A DNA stretch of 33,754 nucleotides from Gemmatimonadales bacterium (lineage in GTDB: Bacteria; Gemmatimonadota; Gemmatimonadetes; Longimicrobiales; Gaopeijiaceae), in assembly GCA_007695195.1 (NCBI GenBank), contig REEG01000077.1, positions 1-33,754 of the forward strand, in the 5' to 3' direction. The notes under the pieces are model-generated. The model was given only the letters and a program-made list of their open reading frames with translations. It made no database searches and had not been told where the DNA came from. Below are positions 24,792-33,447 of this stretch, piece by piece (the first letter of the stretch is position 1; each line of letters begins with the position of its first letter). The position numbers were made by a program, and so were the translations under genes.

Positions 24792-25103
24792 GTGGAGACC
24801 CGGGAAATGACATTGGTCACAATCGTCGCCGAGCGGCTCCTGAAGAAGCGGGTGCTGGAAGGGATCCGGTCGGTGGGCGCCAGGGGCTGGACCCTCACCG
24901 ATGTGACGGGGGAAGGGGACCACCGGATCTCGGCCCACGAGTGGGAGGGGCCCAGCGTGAAGGTGGAGACCCTGGTCACCGACGAGGTGGCCAGGAAGAT
25001 CCTGGAGCTGGTCTCGGGCCGGTACTTCGAACATCACGCCGTCATTGTATTCACGAGCCCTGTCCGGGTGATCCGGGGAGAGAAATTCAGGGACCGATCA
25101 TGA
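24792..25103 (+). CDS. sbtB: SbtB-like PII signalling protein
   Basis: SbtB is a trimeric PII-like protein that binds adenine nucleotides, including cAMP and AMP in cyanobacteria, and gates SbtA. The 103-residue protein has a PII fold layout: a first strand MTLVTIVAERLLKKRV, a helix, a T-loop region near DVTGEGDHRISAHEWEG, VKVETLVTDEVARKIL and a last strand HHAVIVFTSPVRVI. It lacks the C-terminal CGPxGC redox loop seen in many cyanobacterial SbtB proteins. I chose GTG at 24792 because GGAGGG (24782-24787) sits four bases upstream and one base follows the sbtA stop; an ATG five codons on is possible. The stop overlaps the next gene (ATGA), so three genes are co-translated. Confidence 0.82.
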   Translation: METREMTLVTIVAERLLKKRVLEGIRSVGARGWTLTDVTGEGDHRISAHEWEGPSVKVETLVTDEVARKILELVSGRYFEHHAVIVFTSPVRVIRGEKFRDRS

Positions 25104-25681
25104 GACCGCAACGCACACGGCCCATCCATGCACCATCCTGGTTCGGACTTCCCATCGTCCTATCTCTACTGATCCTGGGAGCGGCCCCGGGGCTCTCCGC
25201 CCAGACTCCCGGCGGGTTGGACTCGGGAGCCCGTTCCCTCTCCTTCGGCATCGACGGCAGTGGAACCGCCGAGGCAGGGATCTGGTTCTTCGTCACCGAC
25301 CGGACCAACCTGGGGCTCCTCGGATCACTCAACTGGTTCTCCGAGGACCGCAGGAACGACGACGATCGCTCCGGCCTGAGCCTGACCCTCGGCCCCAGGG
25401 CCAAGTGGTATCTGGCTTCGGTGGGGTCCACCGCTCCCTTCTGGTACGGCGGGCTCGACTTCGGCCACGTCCGCGATTCCCGGGAGGGGCGGGACGATCG
25501 CACCGGTCGGGTGCTGGGGCTGGAGGCAGGGTTCGGGGTGGACTGGTTCCCACTGGACCGTGTTTCCCTGGGGGGATGGACGGGGGTGCGGCTCCAGGAT
25601 GAGCGCTTCCCCTCCGACGACACACGGACCCGCCTCGATACCTTCACCACCGGCCTGCGCGTCCACCTCTACTTCTTCTGA
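25100..25681 (+). CDS. Small outer-membrane beta-barrel protein of unknown function
   Basis: The 193-residue protein has a signal peptide (hydrophobic stretch about residues 17-35, ending LSAQ). The mature part is an eight-strand-like barrel of the OmpA/OprF-beta-brl or OMP_b-brl type, with alternating hydrophobic residues and a terminal aromatic pair (VHLYFF). The ATG overlaps the sbtB stop. Its place at the end of an sbtAB operon suggests common expression, but I cannot name a function. A strong hairpin follows the stop. Confidence 0.7.
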   Translation: MRPQRTRPIHAPSWFGLPIVLSLLILGAAPGLSAQTPGGLDSGARSLSFGIDGSGTAEAGIWFFVTDRTNLGLLGSLNWFSEDRRNDDDRSGLSLTLGPRAKWYLASVGSTAPFWYGGLDFGHVRDSREGRDDRTGRVLGLEAGFGVDWFPLDRVSLGGWTGVRLQDERFPSDDTRTRLDTFTTGLRVHLYFF

Positions 25682-25687
25682 TTCTCC

Positions 25688-25714
25688 TGAGGCGGCGGGC
25701 ACGCCGCTGCCTCA
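25688..25714. terminator. Hairpin between the sbt operon and pruA (convergent)
   Basis: TGAGGCGGCGG (25688-25698) pairs with CCGCTGCCTCA (25704-25714) over 11 bp with one G-T wobble and a five-base loop. It starts seven bases after the barrel-protein stop and lies about 60 bp past the end of pruA. It lacks a T-tract and is symmetric enough to act on both strands. Confidence 0.6.
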
Positions 25715-25774
25715 CCGCAACGCGGCGCCCCGCAGAAGCCGGACCCGACGGACTTCCGGAGGCGCCCCGCAGCC

Positions 25775-27415
25775 TCACTCCTCCATGTGCGGGTAGCGCC
25801 AGTCCACAGCGGGTACGAAGGTCTCCTTGATGGCCCGGGGGCTGGTCCAGCGCAGCAGGTTGAAGATGGACCCCGCCTTGTCGTTGGTTCCGGAGGCCCT
25901 GGCACCACCGAAGGGCTGCTGGCCCACCACCGCTCCGGTGGGCTTGTCGTTGATGTAGAAGTTGCCGGCGGCATTGCGGAGCAGCTCTTCGGCCTGCCGG
26001 ATGGCGCGTCGATCCCGCGCCCACACTGCACCGGTGAGTCCATAGGGGCTGGTGCCGTCCACCAGCTCCAGCGTCGAACGCCAGTTGGCGTCGGCGCCTG
26101 ACGAATCGTCGTAGACGTAGACGGTGAGGATGGGGCCGAAGAGCTCCCGCACCATGGTATCCGAGGCCGGATTCTCCGTTCGCAGTATGGTGGGCTCCAC
26201 GAACCATCCGTCGGTGTCGTCGGTGCCTCCGCCCACCACCACCTTGGCTCCATCCGAGCGCGCCTGCTCGATGGCTTCCCGGTGGGTCCGGAAGGCCGAT
26301 CCGTCGATGACCGCCCCCATGAAGGTGGAGAGGTCACCAACATCGCCCATGGTGAGTTCCTCGGTCATGGCTATGACCCGTTCCCGCAGGCGGGCCCACA
26401 TGGACTGGGGGATGTAGGCCCGGGACGCGGCGGAGCACTTCTGCCCCTGGTATTCGAAGGCTCCCCGTACCATGGCCACCGCCAGCGGCTCCAGCTCCGC
26501 CGAGGGGTGGGCCACGATGAAGTCCTTCCCCCCGGTCTCACCCACGATGCGGGGGAAGTTCCGGTACCGCTGCAGGTTCTCACCGGTGGTCCGCCACATG
26601 GACCGCAGCACGTCGGACGAGCCGGTGAAGTGGAGGCCGGCGAAGGACTCGTGGGCCAGGCAGACTTCGGCGGTGAGGGGGCCCGGGCCGTTCACCAGAT
26701 TGATCACCCCGTCCGGCAGGCCGGCCTTCCGGAAGATCTCCATGGTGTAATGGGCCGCCAGGGCCTGCTTCTGGGAGGGCTTCCAGACCACCACATTGCC
26801 CATGAGCGCCGGCGCCGACGGCAGATTTCCGGCGATGGCCGTGAAGTTGAAGGGGGTGATGGCCAGGATGAAGCCTTCCAGGGGCCGATAGTCCAGTCGA
26901 TTCCAGACGCCCTCGGGGGAGTCGGGTTGCTCTTCCAGGATCCGACGGGCGAAGTGGACGTTGAATCGGAGAAAGTCGGCCAACTCGCACACCGCGTCGA
27001 TCTCGGTCTGGTAGACGGACTTGGATTGACCGAGGATGGTGGCGGCGTTGAGGGTGTGCCGGTAGGGTCCGGTGATGAGATCGGCAGCCTTGAGGAAGAT
27101 GGCCGCCCGCTCCTGGAACGGCGTGGCAGCCCACTCCCTGGCCGCCGCCTCGGCCGTTTCGATGGCCAACCCGATGTGCCCCCGCCCGGCGGTGTGCACA
27201 CGCGCCAACTCCCGGCTGTGGTTATGGGGCGAGACCTGGGTGAAGGTGCCTTCCCCCTTGACCTCCCGGCCGCCGATCTGGAGCGGGATCTCCAGGGTTT
27301 CCTTCTCCATCTCCCGGACACGGGCGCGAAGGCCGCTGCGTTCGGGGGATCCGGGCGCGTAGGCCAGGATGGGCTCGTTCCGGGGGGCAGGGGGAGGAGG
27401 GAAGCCGTCGCTCAT
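25775..27415 (-). CDS. pruA: L-glutamate gamma-semialdehyde (1-pyrroline-5-carboxylate) dehydrogenase
   Basis: This NAD-dependent aldehyde dehydrogenase makes glutamate from glutamate semialdehyde, the second step of proline breakdown. The 546-residue length and wording fit the stand-alone ALDH4A1-type enzyme: ILAITPFNFTAIAGNLP, FTGSSDVLRSMW, the general base E293 in IVGETGGKDF, the nucleophile C327 in FEYQGQKCSAASRAYIP, and the C-terminal QQPFGGARASGTNDKAG. I chose ATG at 27415 with AAGGAG eight bases upstream; a GTG three codons earlier overlaps that site. No proline dehydrogenase (putA/prodh) gene is next to it. It lies 128 bp downstream of the lipoprotein gene on the same strand. Confidence 0.93.
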   Translation of the reverse strand: MSDGFPPPPAPRNEPILAYAPGSPERSGLRARVREMEKETLEIPLQIGGREVKGEGTFTQVSPHNHSRELARVHTAGRGHIGLAIETAEAAAREWAATPFQERAAIFLKAADLITGPYRHTLNAATILGQSKSVYQTEIDAVCELADFLRFNVHFARRILEEQPDSPEGVWNRLDYRPLEGFILAITPFNFTAIAGNLPSAPALMGNVVVWKPSQKQALAAHYTMEIFRKAGLPDGVINLVNGPGPLTAEVCLAHESFAGLHFTGSSDVLRSMWRTTGENLQRYRNFPRIVGETGGKDFIVAHPSAELEPLAVAMVRGAFEYQGQKCSAASRAYIPQSMWARLRERVIAMTEELTMGDVGDLSTFMGAVIDGSAFRTHREAIEQARSDGAKVVVGGGTDDTDGWFVEPTILRTENPASDTMVRELFGPILTVYVYDDSSGADANWRSTLELVDGTSPYGLTGAVWARDRRAIRQAEELLRNAAGNFYINDKPTGAVVGQQPFGGARASGTNDKAGSIFNLLRWTSPRAIKETFVPAVDWRYPHMEE

Positions 27416-27543
27416 CCAGGGCACTCCTTGGTGGGGGTAGCTCTCCAGGTGCGGGTGCGCCCGACGGACGACCCGGTAGACGCAGAATGGAATATGGGGC
27501 GAGACCGGTGGAAGGTGGGAGGGGGCTGCCGGACGGACTCCGG

Positions 27544-27915
27544 TCAGTCCCGGATCGTCACCGTGACCCGGTCGGCCAGCGAGTCCCCGGCGAAGGTGAA
27601 GATCCAGGCCTCGGCCTCGTAGGTTCCCGCGTCCTGGTAGATGTGCTCCGCCGTCCGTCCCACCGATGTGGCCCCGAAGGCCGCAGTGGTGTCGGCGGCG
27701 CCGTCCCCGTAACGGGTGATGAGCCGTTCCAGCCCGCCGCCCCGAGCGTTCACCTCGAAGACCACGGTGCGATCCACCCGGAGTTCACCGGCGGACTGCT
27801 CGATGGAGACGGTGAGCGGACCCGGGTCCGTCAGAATTCCCTGCTCGCACCCGGCCAACCCCGCTACCCCGAAAACGAGACCGGCGCCGAACATGGATGC
27901 CTGGAGTCGATTCAT
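27544..27915 (-). CDS. Small lipoprotein with PKD/Ig-like domain
   Basis: The 123-residue protein has a lipoprotein signal peptide with lipobox GLAGC (Cys about residue 23). The mature part looks like a single PKD/Ig-like beta-sandwich: LTVSIEQSAGELRVDRTVVFEV, then TRYGDGAADT (like the WDFGDG motif of PKD domains) and HIYQDAGTYEAEAWIF (like the YxxxGxYxVxLxV strand). The start overlaps the stop of the M28 peptidase gene (ATGA), so they form an operon. Function unknown; probably surface- or periplasm-anchored. Confidence 0.75.
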   Translation of the reverse strand: MNRLQASMFGAGLVFGVAGLAGCEQGILTDPGPLTVSIEQSAGELRVDRTVVFEVNARGGGLERLITRYGDGAADTTAAFGATSVGRTAEHIYQDAGTYEAEAWIFTFAGDSLADRVTVTIRD

Positions 27916-28964
27916 CGGGACTGCCCCACCGACACCGCCGTCTCCCGTTCGCTTCGCTCAAGGATCATCTGGCCGTCCCGGTCCGCCAGGGTGACGAAGT
28001 GGAGGATGCTCCGGGCCGACTCCACGAAGAAGTCGGGGGTGATGTTCTCGAAGGTGTCCGAGGGATCGTGATAGCCGGCGTGATCTTCCACGCCGAAATA
28101 GATGAACGGGATCCCCTGCTGGTGGAAGGGCGCATGATCCGAGGCCATGGTCCAGTCCTGACCCGGCGGCAGATCCGGAGAGTCATGGCCCGTGAGCACG
28201 GTGATCCGTGAGGCCTCCATCACCTCCTCCACCAGGGGGAGGAGGAAGGGGTAGTGGTAGGTGCCGGCGGCGTAGATCTCTCCCACCTCGCTCCGGCTCA
28301 CCATATCCAGGTTGATGTTCATGACGATGCTCTCCAGGGGGATGGGCGCGTCGGCCACGAAGGCCCGTGCACCCTGGAGCCCCATCTCCTCGGCGTCCAG
28401 GAAGGCTAGAACCACCGAATGGGCCGGTGGGTTCGCCGCGAAGTGACGGGCGGCGGCCAGGAGAACGGCCACTCCCGACGCATTGTCGTCGGCGCCGTTG
28501 TAGATCTGGTCGTTCACCACGCCCAGGTGATCGTAATGGGCCGTGAGGACGATGTAGCTGTCCGGGTGCTCGGTGCCCTGGAACCAGCCGAGGAGGTTGT
28601 GGCCCACATAATTCTGCCCGTCCCGGCGGTTCTGGAATTCAAACGACTGGAACCGTTCCCCGTGAAGGGGAGCCACACCTCGATCGTCGAGGGAGGCGAG
28701 GATGAAGCTTCGCGCCCGCTCGATGCCGGGGGTTCCCGGTCGCCGTCCCTCCATGGAGTCGTGGGCCAGGATCTCCAGATCCCTCAGTAGCTCCTGGGCA
28801 TCCACCTCCGGGAGATCGGATTGCGGGGCACTGGACTGCCATCCGGCCACACGCGGGGCGTCGTCCACGGGCGTGGCGCCGGGAAGCACGGTTCCCGCCG
28901 CCGCCAGAGGCACGGCCAGCAGCGAGAGAGCGACGAAAGGGCGAAGGAAGCGGCGAGGGGTCAT
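27912..28964 (-). CDS. Exported M28-family zinc aminopeptidase
   Basis: M28 enzymes are di-zinc aminopeptidases or carboxypeptidases. The 350-residue protein has an N-terminal signal peptide (PFVALSLLAVPLAAAGT). Metal ligands are visible in order: H143 in LTAHYDHLG, D159 in NGADDNASG, the catalytic E and ligand E193 in FLDAEEMG, D220 in NLDM and H299 in GYHDPSDT. EGRRPGTPG is also typical of the family. I chose ATG at 28964; a GTG at 28979 adds five residues and neither has a good ribosome-binding site. It heads the operon with the lipoprotein gene and perhaps pruA, and diverges from another exported peptidase. Confidence 0.9.
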   Translation of the reverse strand: MTPRRFLRPFVALSLLAVPLAAAGTVLPGATPVDDAPRVAGWQSSAPQSDLPEVDAQELLRDLEILAHDSMEGRRPGTPGIERARSFILASLDDRGVAPLHGERFQSFEFQNRRDGQNYVGHNLLGWFQGTEHPDSYIVLTAHYDHLGVVNDQIYNGADDNASGVAVLLAAARHFAANPPAHSVVLAFLDAEEMGLQGARAFVADAPIPLESIVMNINLDMVSRSEVGEIYAAGTYHYPFLLPLVEEVMEASRITVLTGHDSPDLPPGQDWTMASDHAPFHQQGIPFIYFGVEDHAGYHDPSDTFENITPDFFVESARSILHFVTLADRDGQMILERSERETAVSVGQSR

Positions 28965-29267
28965 GGGCCGTGGGGTCACGGGGATGCAGGGGAAAGCCGT
29001 GGTCCGAGCGATGGCTCTCGGATGTCCAGGCTGTCGGGAGTCGGGACCAGATCGGGGACGTCGGGGTCAGGGCAAGATGGTTCCCGCTCATACACACGCT
29101 ACGGGGTCAGGTTCGTGCGACACATCCGCAGCACCGGCGTTTCACGGAACCGTGGGATTCCGGGGGGGGATCCGGAACGGGGTTCGGTGGGGTAGGAGCG
29201 GCACCGGGAGGCGCCCGAGCCCTCCCCCGTCGGTTTCGCCGCCCGTTCATCCCAACCCCTCCAGGTC
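28965..29267. other. Divergent intergenic region between two exported peptidase genes
   Basis: This 303-bp spacer must hold promoters for the M28 gene (minus) and the M24 gene (plus). I find no strong -35/-10 pair, long repeat or RNA gene. Only a small CACGG-AA-CCGTG hairpin is visible near 29143-29154. Confidence 0.35.
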
Positions 29268-30752
29268 ATGATCCGTCGCCGCCTCTTCCTTCCCGTCCTG
29301 GCCCTCCTCCTCACCGCCGCGCCTTCCCTGTCCGGGCAGGCCACCCTGTCGTCCATCTCCCTCGACGAGTTCGCCGAACGGCGCGGGGGTCTGGCGGAGG
29401 TGGTGGGCGAGGGCTGGATCCTGGCCGTGGGCGGGATGACCGCTCCCCAGCCCTTCATCCCCTTCCACCAGGATCCCGTCTTCCGGTACCTCACCGGCTT
29501 CACCCAACCGGAGGCGGCGCTGCTGATCCGGGCAGAGGGTGGAGAGGTGCGGGACGAGATCCTATTCGTCCAGCCCCGGGACCCGGCGGCCGAGACGTGG
29601 GACGGGTACCGGATGGGGCCGGAGGCTTCCGCCGAGCGCACAGGGATCCCGGGTCGGAGTGTCCAGGATCTGGCCGTTGTGGTGGACTCCCTGGCCGCTG
29701 CCGGAGCGTTGACGCGGCTTCATGTGGCGGGAGCGTACAACCCCGATGCGGCCGTGGCCAATGACGTGACCCAGCGGATCCGGGGACTGCTGGCCCGGCA
29801 CCAGGGGGTGGAGGTGGAGGTGGTCACGCCGGCGGTGGACCGGATGCGACAGGTGAAGTCCGAGGCCGAGGTGGCGCTCCTCCGACGGAGCATCGAGATC
29901 ACCTCGGAGGCTCACCGGGAGGTGGCTCGGGCCCTCCGACCCGGGATGAACGAGTTCGAGATCCAGGCACTCATCGAATACACCTTCCGCCGCTACGGCG
30001 CCGAGCGTCCCGCCTTCTCCAGCATTGTGGGTTCCGGGCCCAACTCCACCATTCTCCACTACGAGACCAACGACGATTTCATGGAAGACGGGGAGGTGCT
30101 CCTGGTGGACGTAGGTGCGGCGTTCGGCGGGTATGCCGCCGACATTACCCGGACCTACCCGGTGAACGGCCGGTTCAGCGACGCCCAGCGGGAGATCTAC
30201 CAGCTGGTCCTGGATGCGCAGCAGGCGGCCGAGGCAGTGGCCGGTCCAGGAGTCTCCATGGGCCAGCTCTCCCAGGCGGCCACCGTCGTTCTGGCGGAGG
30301 GGTTGGCGGAGCTGGGCCTCATCGAGGCCCCGGACGCCGTGTACGAGGACGAGATGGGCCGTCAGGTACCCCAGCTCCGTCTCTTCTACATGCACGGTCT
30401 CGGGCACGGGATCGGCCTCCATGTGCACGACCCCACCCCGCCGGTGCTGGAACCCGGTGTCGTCTTCACCATCGAGCCCGGGATCTACGTGCGGGAGAAC
30501 CTCTTTACCGACGTCATTCCGGATACACCGCGGAACCGGGCCATGATGGAGGCCATCGGCCCCGCCTTCCAGCGGTACGTGAACATCGGTGTGCGCATCG
30601 AGGACAACTACCTTGTCACGGCCCAGGGGTTGGAGCGTCTCTCCGACGCCCCCCGGGAGGTGGATGAGGTGGAGGCGCTCATGGCGTCGGGTGAGCCCAC
30701 CCCCGGCGCGCGGCGCGACCAGTGGGTGGAGCGGTTTCGGGAGATGCGCTGA
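29268..30752 (+). CDS. Exported M24-family aminopeptidase P (Xaa-Pro aminopeptidase)
   Basis: Aminopeptidase P removes the first residue from peptides with proline in second place. The 494-residue protein starts with a signal peptide (FLPVLALLLTAAPSLSGQA), so it acts outside the cytoplasm, unlike E. coli PepP. The N-terminal creatinase-like domain contains FRYLTGFTQPEAALL. The pita-bread domain carries the five metal ligands: D281 and D292 in VDVGAAFGGYAADITRTYP, H380 in HGLGHGIGLHVHD, E403 in FTIEPGIYV and E445 in GVRIEDNYLV. ATG at 29268 lies seven bases after CCTCCAGG, a weak ribosome-binding site. Its end lies close to or overlaps the next gene. Confidence 0.92.
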   Translation: MIRRRLFLPVLALLLTAAPSLSGQATLSSISLDEFAERRGGLAEVVGEGWILAVGGMTAPQPFIPFHQDPVFRYLTGFTQPEAALLIRAEGGEVRDEILFVQPRDPAAETWDGYRMGPEASAERTGIPGRSVQDLAVVVDSLAAAGALTRLHVAGAYNPDAAVANDVTQRIRGLLARHQGVEVEVVTPAVDRMRQVKSEAEVALLRRSIEITSEAHREVARALRPGMNEFEIQALIEYTFRRYGAERPAFSSIVGSGPNSTILHYETNDDFMEDGEVLLVDVGAAFGGYAADITRTYPVNGRFSDAQREIYQLVLDAQQAAEAVAGPGVSMGQLSQAATVVLAEGLAELGLIEAPDAVYEDEMGRQVPQLRLFYMHGLGHGIGLHVHDPTPPVLEPGVVFTIEPGIYVRENLFTDVIPDTPRNRAMMEAIGPAFQRYVNIGVRIEDNYLVTAQGLERLSDAPREVDEVEALMASGEPTPGARRDQWVERFREMR

Positions 30753-30757
30753 TCCCG

Positions 30758-31975
30758 GTGTCGAATCCCCGTCGGCCTCCGTCCCGTCGTCTGCCCACCC
30801 GCCGACTCCTTCGCCGGTTGGCCTGGATTGGGGTGGGAGCCGGCGCGGTGATGGCCCTGCAGTTCCTGCGGCGGCGCCCCTCCCTGGCGGAGGCCGTGGT
30901 TGGTGAGGGTCCACTGGGAGAGCTGCCCCGTGTGCTGTCCAGGATGACCGGCACCATTCCGCTGCCGGTGGCGGAGGTTGTGGTTGCCGGCTTCCTGATC
31001 CGGCAAGGCATAGGGGTTTGGAAGGATCTTCAGGAGTTCGGTCCAGGACCCGCGCGGAGTCGTTGGGTCCTGGTGTCCGTGGGGACTCGGCTGGGTCAGG
31101 ACCTGGGAATCCTCACGGCCCTCTTCGTCCTCCTCTGGGGTGCGCACTACGCTCGCCCGGACCTCCCGGCCCGTATGGGATTGGTTGAGGCCGGAGCGGT
31201 GGATGTGATGGAGCTTGAGAGGTTGAGTGCTCTGGCTGTGGCCGAGGCGAACCGGTGGTATCTGGAGCTACACGGCACCCCCGATGCCGGCGTTCCCACC
31301 CCTCCGCCGTCGGCGGCGCAGCTGAGGACGGAGCTTGAGAGGGGGTGGGAGGTGGTGACCCACCGGTGGGCTCTCCCCCAGCGGTCGGCCCTGGACCACG
31401 GACCATCCAAGTCGTTCGTGGTCGGATCCGTCCTTCGCCGCTTCGGCGTGGCCGGGATGTACTTCCCCTTCACTGGCGAATCGCTGGTCCTGCCAGGACT
31501 TCCGGGGTCGGATCTTGCCCGGACAAAGGCCCATGAGATGGCACATCAGAGGGGGTGGGCCCGGGAGTCCGACGCCAACGCCCTGGCCTTTCTCGTGGCC
31601 CGGGAGTCGACCCACCCCGGGGTTCGGTATTCAGCGGCGCTCTTCCTCCAGGGGCAACTGCTCACCGCGTTGGCCGGGAGTGATCTGGACCTGGCCCGCA
31701 CGGTGGCCTCCCGGCGCCTTCCCGGCGTTCGTCGCGATCTGGCGGCACGGGCCCTCTTCTGGGAAGTGGCCCAAGGGTGGACGGTGCGGGTGGGACGGAC
31801 GCTGAACAACACCATGCTGCGCGCCCATGGGATTCCCGAGGGGGTGGCCAGCTACCAGGGCAGTGTGGGGATCCTTGTTGCCCTGGCCCGCGCCGAGGGG
31901 ACCGGTGTCCTCTTTTCCGACCCCGCGTCCCAGGGGCCACCCATGGACCTCACGGGGGCGTCGGGGGGTTCCTAG
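30758..31975 (+). CDS. DUF3810 membrane protein with HExxH zinc-peptidase-like motif
   Basis: This looks like the DUF3810 family, known mostly from Bacteroidota and Gemmatimonadota and not characterised. The 405-residue protein has a basic N-terminus and hydrophobic segments near residues 20-40, 65-85 and 105-130. Past these lies the motif HEMAHQRGWARESDAN, with HEMAH at about 259-263 and a downstream Glu at 270, the pattern of gluzincin-type metallopeptidases. YFPFTGES and GPSKSFVVGS, typical of the family, lie before it. I chose GTG at 30758, five bases after the peptidase stop; a GTG at 30722 would overlap the preceding gene by 31 bases. Substrate unknown. Confidence 0.75.
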   Translation: MSNPRRPPSRRLPTRRLLRRLAWIGVGAGAVMALQFLRRRPSLAEAVVGEGPLGELPRVLSRMTGTIPLPVAEVVVAGFLIRQGIGVWKDLQEFGPGPARSRWVLVSVGTRLGQDLGILTALFVLLWGAHYARPDLPARMGLVEAGAVDVMELERLSALAVAEANRWYLELHGTPDAGVPTPPPSAAQLRTELERGWEVVTHRWALPQRSALDHGPSKSFVVGSVLRRFGVAGMYFPFTGESLVLPGLPGSDLARTKAHEMAHQRGWARESDANALAFLVARESTHPGVRYSAALFLQGQLLTALAGSDLDLARTVASRRLPGVRRDLAARALFWEVAQGWTVRVGRTLNNTMLRAHGIPEGVASYQGSVGILVALARAEGTGVLFSDPASQGPPMDLTGASGGS

Positions 31976-32046
31976 CTCGTCATCAATTCGGCCCGCCACG
32001 CAGCCCCCGCTTGAATCGCAGGCCCTCCCCGTCGACATTTCGCCCC

Positions 32047-33372
32047 ATGATCGGAATCATCGGAGCCGGGATCACCGGATTGGCCCTCAGCGCCTTCCTC
32101 GAGGAACGGGGTGTGCCGCACCTCGTGCTCGAGGCCGGCGAACGCCCGGGCGGCGTGATCCGCAGCACCGTTGTGGACGGGCACATCCTGGATCATGGGC
32201 CGCAACGGACCCGGGTGACGCCGGAGCTGTCCCGGCTCCTGAAGCAGATCGGTCTGGACGATGAGATCGTGGAGGTCTCACCGGACCTTCCTCTCTTCGT
32301 GTGTCGCCAGGGGCGCCTCCGCCAGGTCCCCTTCGCCGCCCACGGCCTGCTGCGCACCAACCTCATCTCCACCCGAGGGAAGCTCCGGGCCCTCATGGAG
32401 CCCCTGACCCGGAGCTGGACCGACGAGGAGACGGTGGGCGCCTTCGTGTCCAGGAAGTTCGGGCGGGAAGTCTACGAGAACCTCATGGGACCGCTGTTCG
32501 GCGGGCTCTACGGGTCCGACCCCGGGAAGATGTACGTGCGCCATTCCCTGGCCACCACCATGGAACGGATGGGCATCTCCCGCAGCATCCTCTGGCGGTT
32601 CCTGCGTGGATCGTTCAACCGGGCGGCGGCGCCGGCGGCCATCTCGTTCCGGGAAGGGATGGAGGCACTGCCCCGGGCGCTCTATCACTTCGTGTCCCAT
32701 CGGGTTCACCTGTCGACTCCCACTTCGGGTCTCCGTCGAGGCCCGGGCGGGGTGGGCTGGCGGGTGTTCACCGAGGGGGGGGGCACGCTGGACTTCGATG
32801 GGGTGGTCCTGACGATTCCCTCTGAGCGCGCCGCGGAGCTCTTGCAGGAAGAAGCCCCTGAGTCGGCGGCTCGCCTTCGCCTTCTGCGCTACAATCGCCT
32901 GGCTGTGGTCCACCTGAAGGGAGAGAGCGGTCGCCTCCACGGCCTGGGCTACCAGGTGGCGTACGGGTCCCGGATCCGGACCCGGGGTGTTACCTGGAAT
33001 GACTCGGCCCTCGGGCGTCCCGGCGTCTTCACCGCGTATCTGGGTGGGGCACGGGATCCGGATCTCCTGAAGCTGGACGACGGGGAGATCGCGCAGATTG
33101 CCCGGCAGGAATTTCGGGAGGTGACGGGGCTGGACACGGAGCCCCTGAACGTGAGCCGGATGCGCGTCCCGTCCTGGGACCGGAGTTGGACCGTCATGGA
33201 ACAGCTTTCACTGCCCGACGGTGTTCACCTCTGCTCCAACTACGAATCCCGGGTGGGCATTCCCGGGCGCATCACCCGGGCCTCCCTCATGGCGCGGGAA
33301 TTGGCGGGGCTCCCTGCGCTTCGGCCGAAGAAGGTTCTCGCCCAGCGGCAGACGTCGGGATCCGCCGCCTGA
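32047..33372 (+). CDS. hemY: HemY/CgoX-type protoporphyrinogen (or coproporphyrinogen) oxidase
   Basis: This FAD enzyme oxidises protoporphyrinogen IX to protoporphyrin IX with O2; in the coproporphyrin-dependent pathway the same family oxidises coproporphyrinogen III. The 441-residue protein opens with IGIIGAGITGLALSAFLEE (FAD-binding) and LEAGERPGGVIRS, followed by DHGPQRTRVTPELSRLL, MEPLTRSW, ENLMGPLFGGLYGSDP (a family signature), and a C-terminal FAD-contacting GVHLCSNYESRVGIPGRI. The ATG follows the family start closely but has no visible ribosome-binding site. It faces the ferrochelatase gene tail to tail. Its product, protoporphyrin IX, would feed both haem and the BchI-BchD-BchH Mg-chelatase. 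The O2 requirement suits an aerobic phototroph. Confidence 0.85.
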   Translation: MIGIIGAGITGLALSAFLEERGVPHLVLEAGERPGGVIRSTVVDGHILDHGPQRTRVTPELSRLLKQIGLDDEIVEVSPDLPLFVCRQGRLRQVPFAAHGLLRTNLISTRGKLRALMEPLTRSWTDEETVGAFVSRKFGREVYENLMGPLFGGLYGSDPGKMYVRHSLATTMERMGISRSILWRFLRGSFNRAAAPAAISFREGMEALPRALYHFVSHRVHLSTPTSGLRRGPGGVGWRVFTEGGGTLDFDGVVLTIPSERAAELLQEEAPESAARLRLLRYNRLAVVHLKGESGRLHGLGYQVAYGSRIRTRGVTWNDSALGRPGVFTAYLGGARDPDLLKLDDGEIAQIARQEFREVTGLDTEPLNVSRMRVPSWDRSWTVMEQLSLPDGVHLCSNYESRVGIPGRITRASLMARELAGLPALRPKKVLAQRQTSGSAA

Positions 33373-33416
33373 GGCGAGCCGCCCCCGTACCGGGGTGCCG
33401 GCCCACCTCAGGCGGC
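33364..33416. terminator. Bidirectional hairpin between hemY and hemH
   Basis: GCCGCCTGAGG (33364-33374, covering the hemY stop) and CCTCAGGCGGC (33406-33416) are perfect 11-bp inverted repeats. An inner CCCCG-TAC-CGGGG hairpin lies between them. There is no T-tract. Position between two convergent genes supports a termination role. Confidence 0.5.
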
Positions 33417-33447
33417 GTTGGTGCCGGGGAGAGCCGGCCGGTGGGAT

